A stretch of DNA of 64,000 nt from CAZFJG01 sp964410915. GTDB lineage: Bacteria > Synergistota > Synergistia > Synergistales > JAFGMB01. The DNA lies in assembly GCA_964410915.1 (NCBI GenBank), contig CAYPIU010000002.1, positions 1-64,000 on the forward strand. Reading direction: 5' to 3'. This document shows positions 63,910-64,000 of this stretch, piece after piece. The notes beneath the pieces are model-generated. The model searched no databases, was not told the origin of the DNA, and worked only from the letters and a program-made list of their open reading frames with translations. The position numbers were made by a program, and so were the translations under genes. Positions within the stretch are counted from its first letter, which is position 1; every line of letters begins with the position of its first letter.

Positions 63910-64000
63910 GACCGTGGTTCCACTCCAGTTCCCGATCTCATTCTAACAACCGGACACTCAATTCAGCTTTAAGGGGCTTACCCCGGCATCTTATCCTTTA
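63871..64000 (-). promoter_or_regulatory. T-box leader of the threonine operon (truncated by window edge)
   Basis: On the minus strand the T-box sequence GGAGTGGAACCACGG (63912-63926) is followed at once by an intrinsic terminator and then thrC. This is the anti-terminator/terminator half of a tRNA-sensing riboswitch. Uncharged tRNA would stabilise the anti-terminator and switch the operon on. The specifier loop lies beyond position 64000; threonine is inferred from the genes controlled. Confidence 0.92.

Overview
The window is a compact, AT-leaning bacterial chromosome segment made almost entirely of core housekeeping genes. All protein genes but one lie on the minus strand, usually with overlaps or gaps of a few bases. 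A two-membrane (diderm) cell is indicated by lptA and lptB. Several features are typical of Firmicutes-like lineages: a T-box leader, a CIRCE element, Rex, an RqcP-like S4 protein, an L7Ae-like protein between rpoC and rpsL, and a paired TIGR03960/DUF2344 module. With the membrane pyrophosphatase and a very long RpoC, this best fits an anaerobic diderm such as Synergistota. A diderm Bacillota lineage is the main alternative. This placement is inference. There are no rRNA genes, CRISPR arrays, insertion sequences or prophage genes.

Layout in transcription order (right to left). A threonine T-box leader (cut by the right edge) drives thrC-thrB and an aspartokinase-like gene whose kinase motifs are degraded but whose ACT domains look intact. 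Then come lptA-lptB, and the only plus-strand gene, an orphan hydrogenase-maturation-type protease. Next are murJ, an unknown exported protein and tsaD, then groS-groL under CIRCE, guaA, an AI-2E family permease, mobB, a K+-dependent-type membrane pyrophosphatase, dnaG, rqcP, eno, rex, yajC and secD-secF, several closed by strong terminators. After a small unknown gene, a promoter near 39.8 kb starts a very long co-directional block: LapA-domain protein, recJ, rel, dtd, a metallo-hydrolase, radC, mreBCD, mrdA, minCDE, rodA, the radical-SAM/DUF2344 pair, rng, smc, a methyltransferase, rsmI, metG, tatD, tgt and sua5. The block therefore joins stringent response, cell elongation, division-site placement, chromosome organisation and tRNA/rRNA modification. 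A tRNA-Leu(CAG) with its own promoter follows, then rpoB-rpoC from a near-consensus promoter, then an L7Ae-like/rpsL/rpsG/fusA/tuf operon with a separate promoter and a hairpin at the 5' end of its mRNA.

The points most worth a second look are: the degenerate aspartokinase in the threonine operon; an insertion of roughly 310 residues near the C-terminal end of RpoC plus a repeat-built N-terminal insertion; a Rel enzyme pairing an intact hydrolase with an acidic RelA-like synthetase motif; heavy use of TTG start codons; and a possible non-AUG start with an in-frame 21-bp tandem repeat at the AI-2E permease gene. No obviously new multi-gene system (defence, secretion or mobile) is visible.
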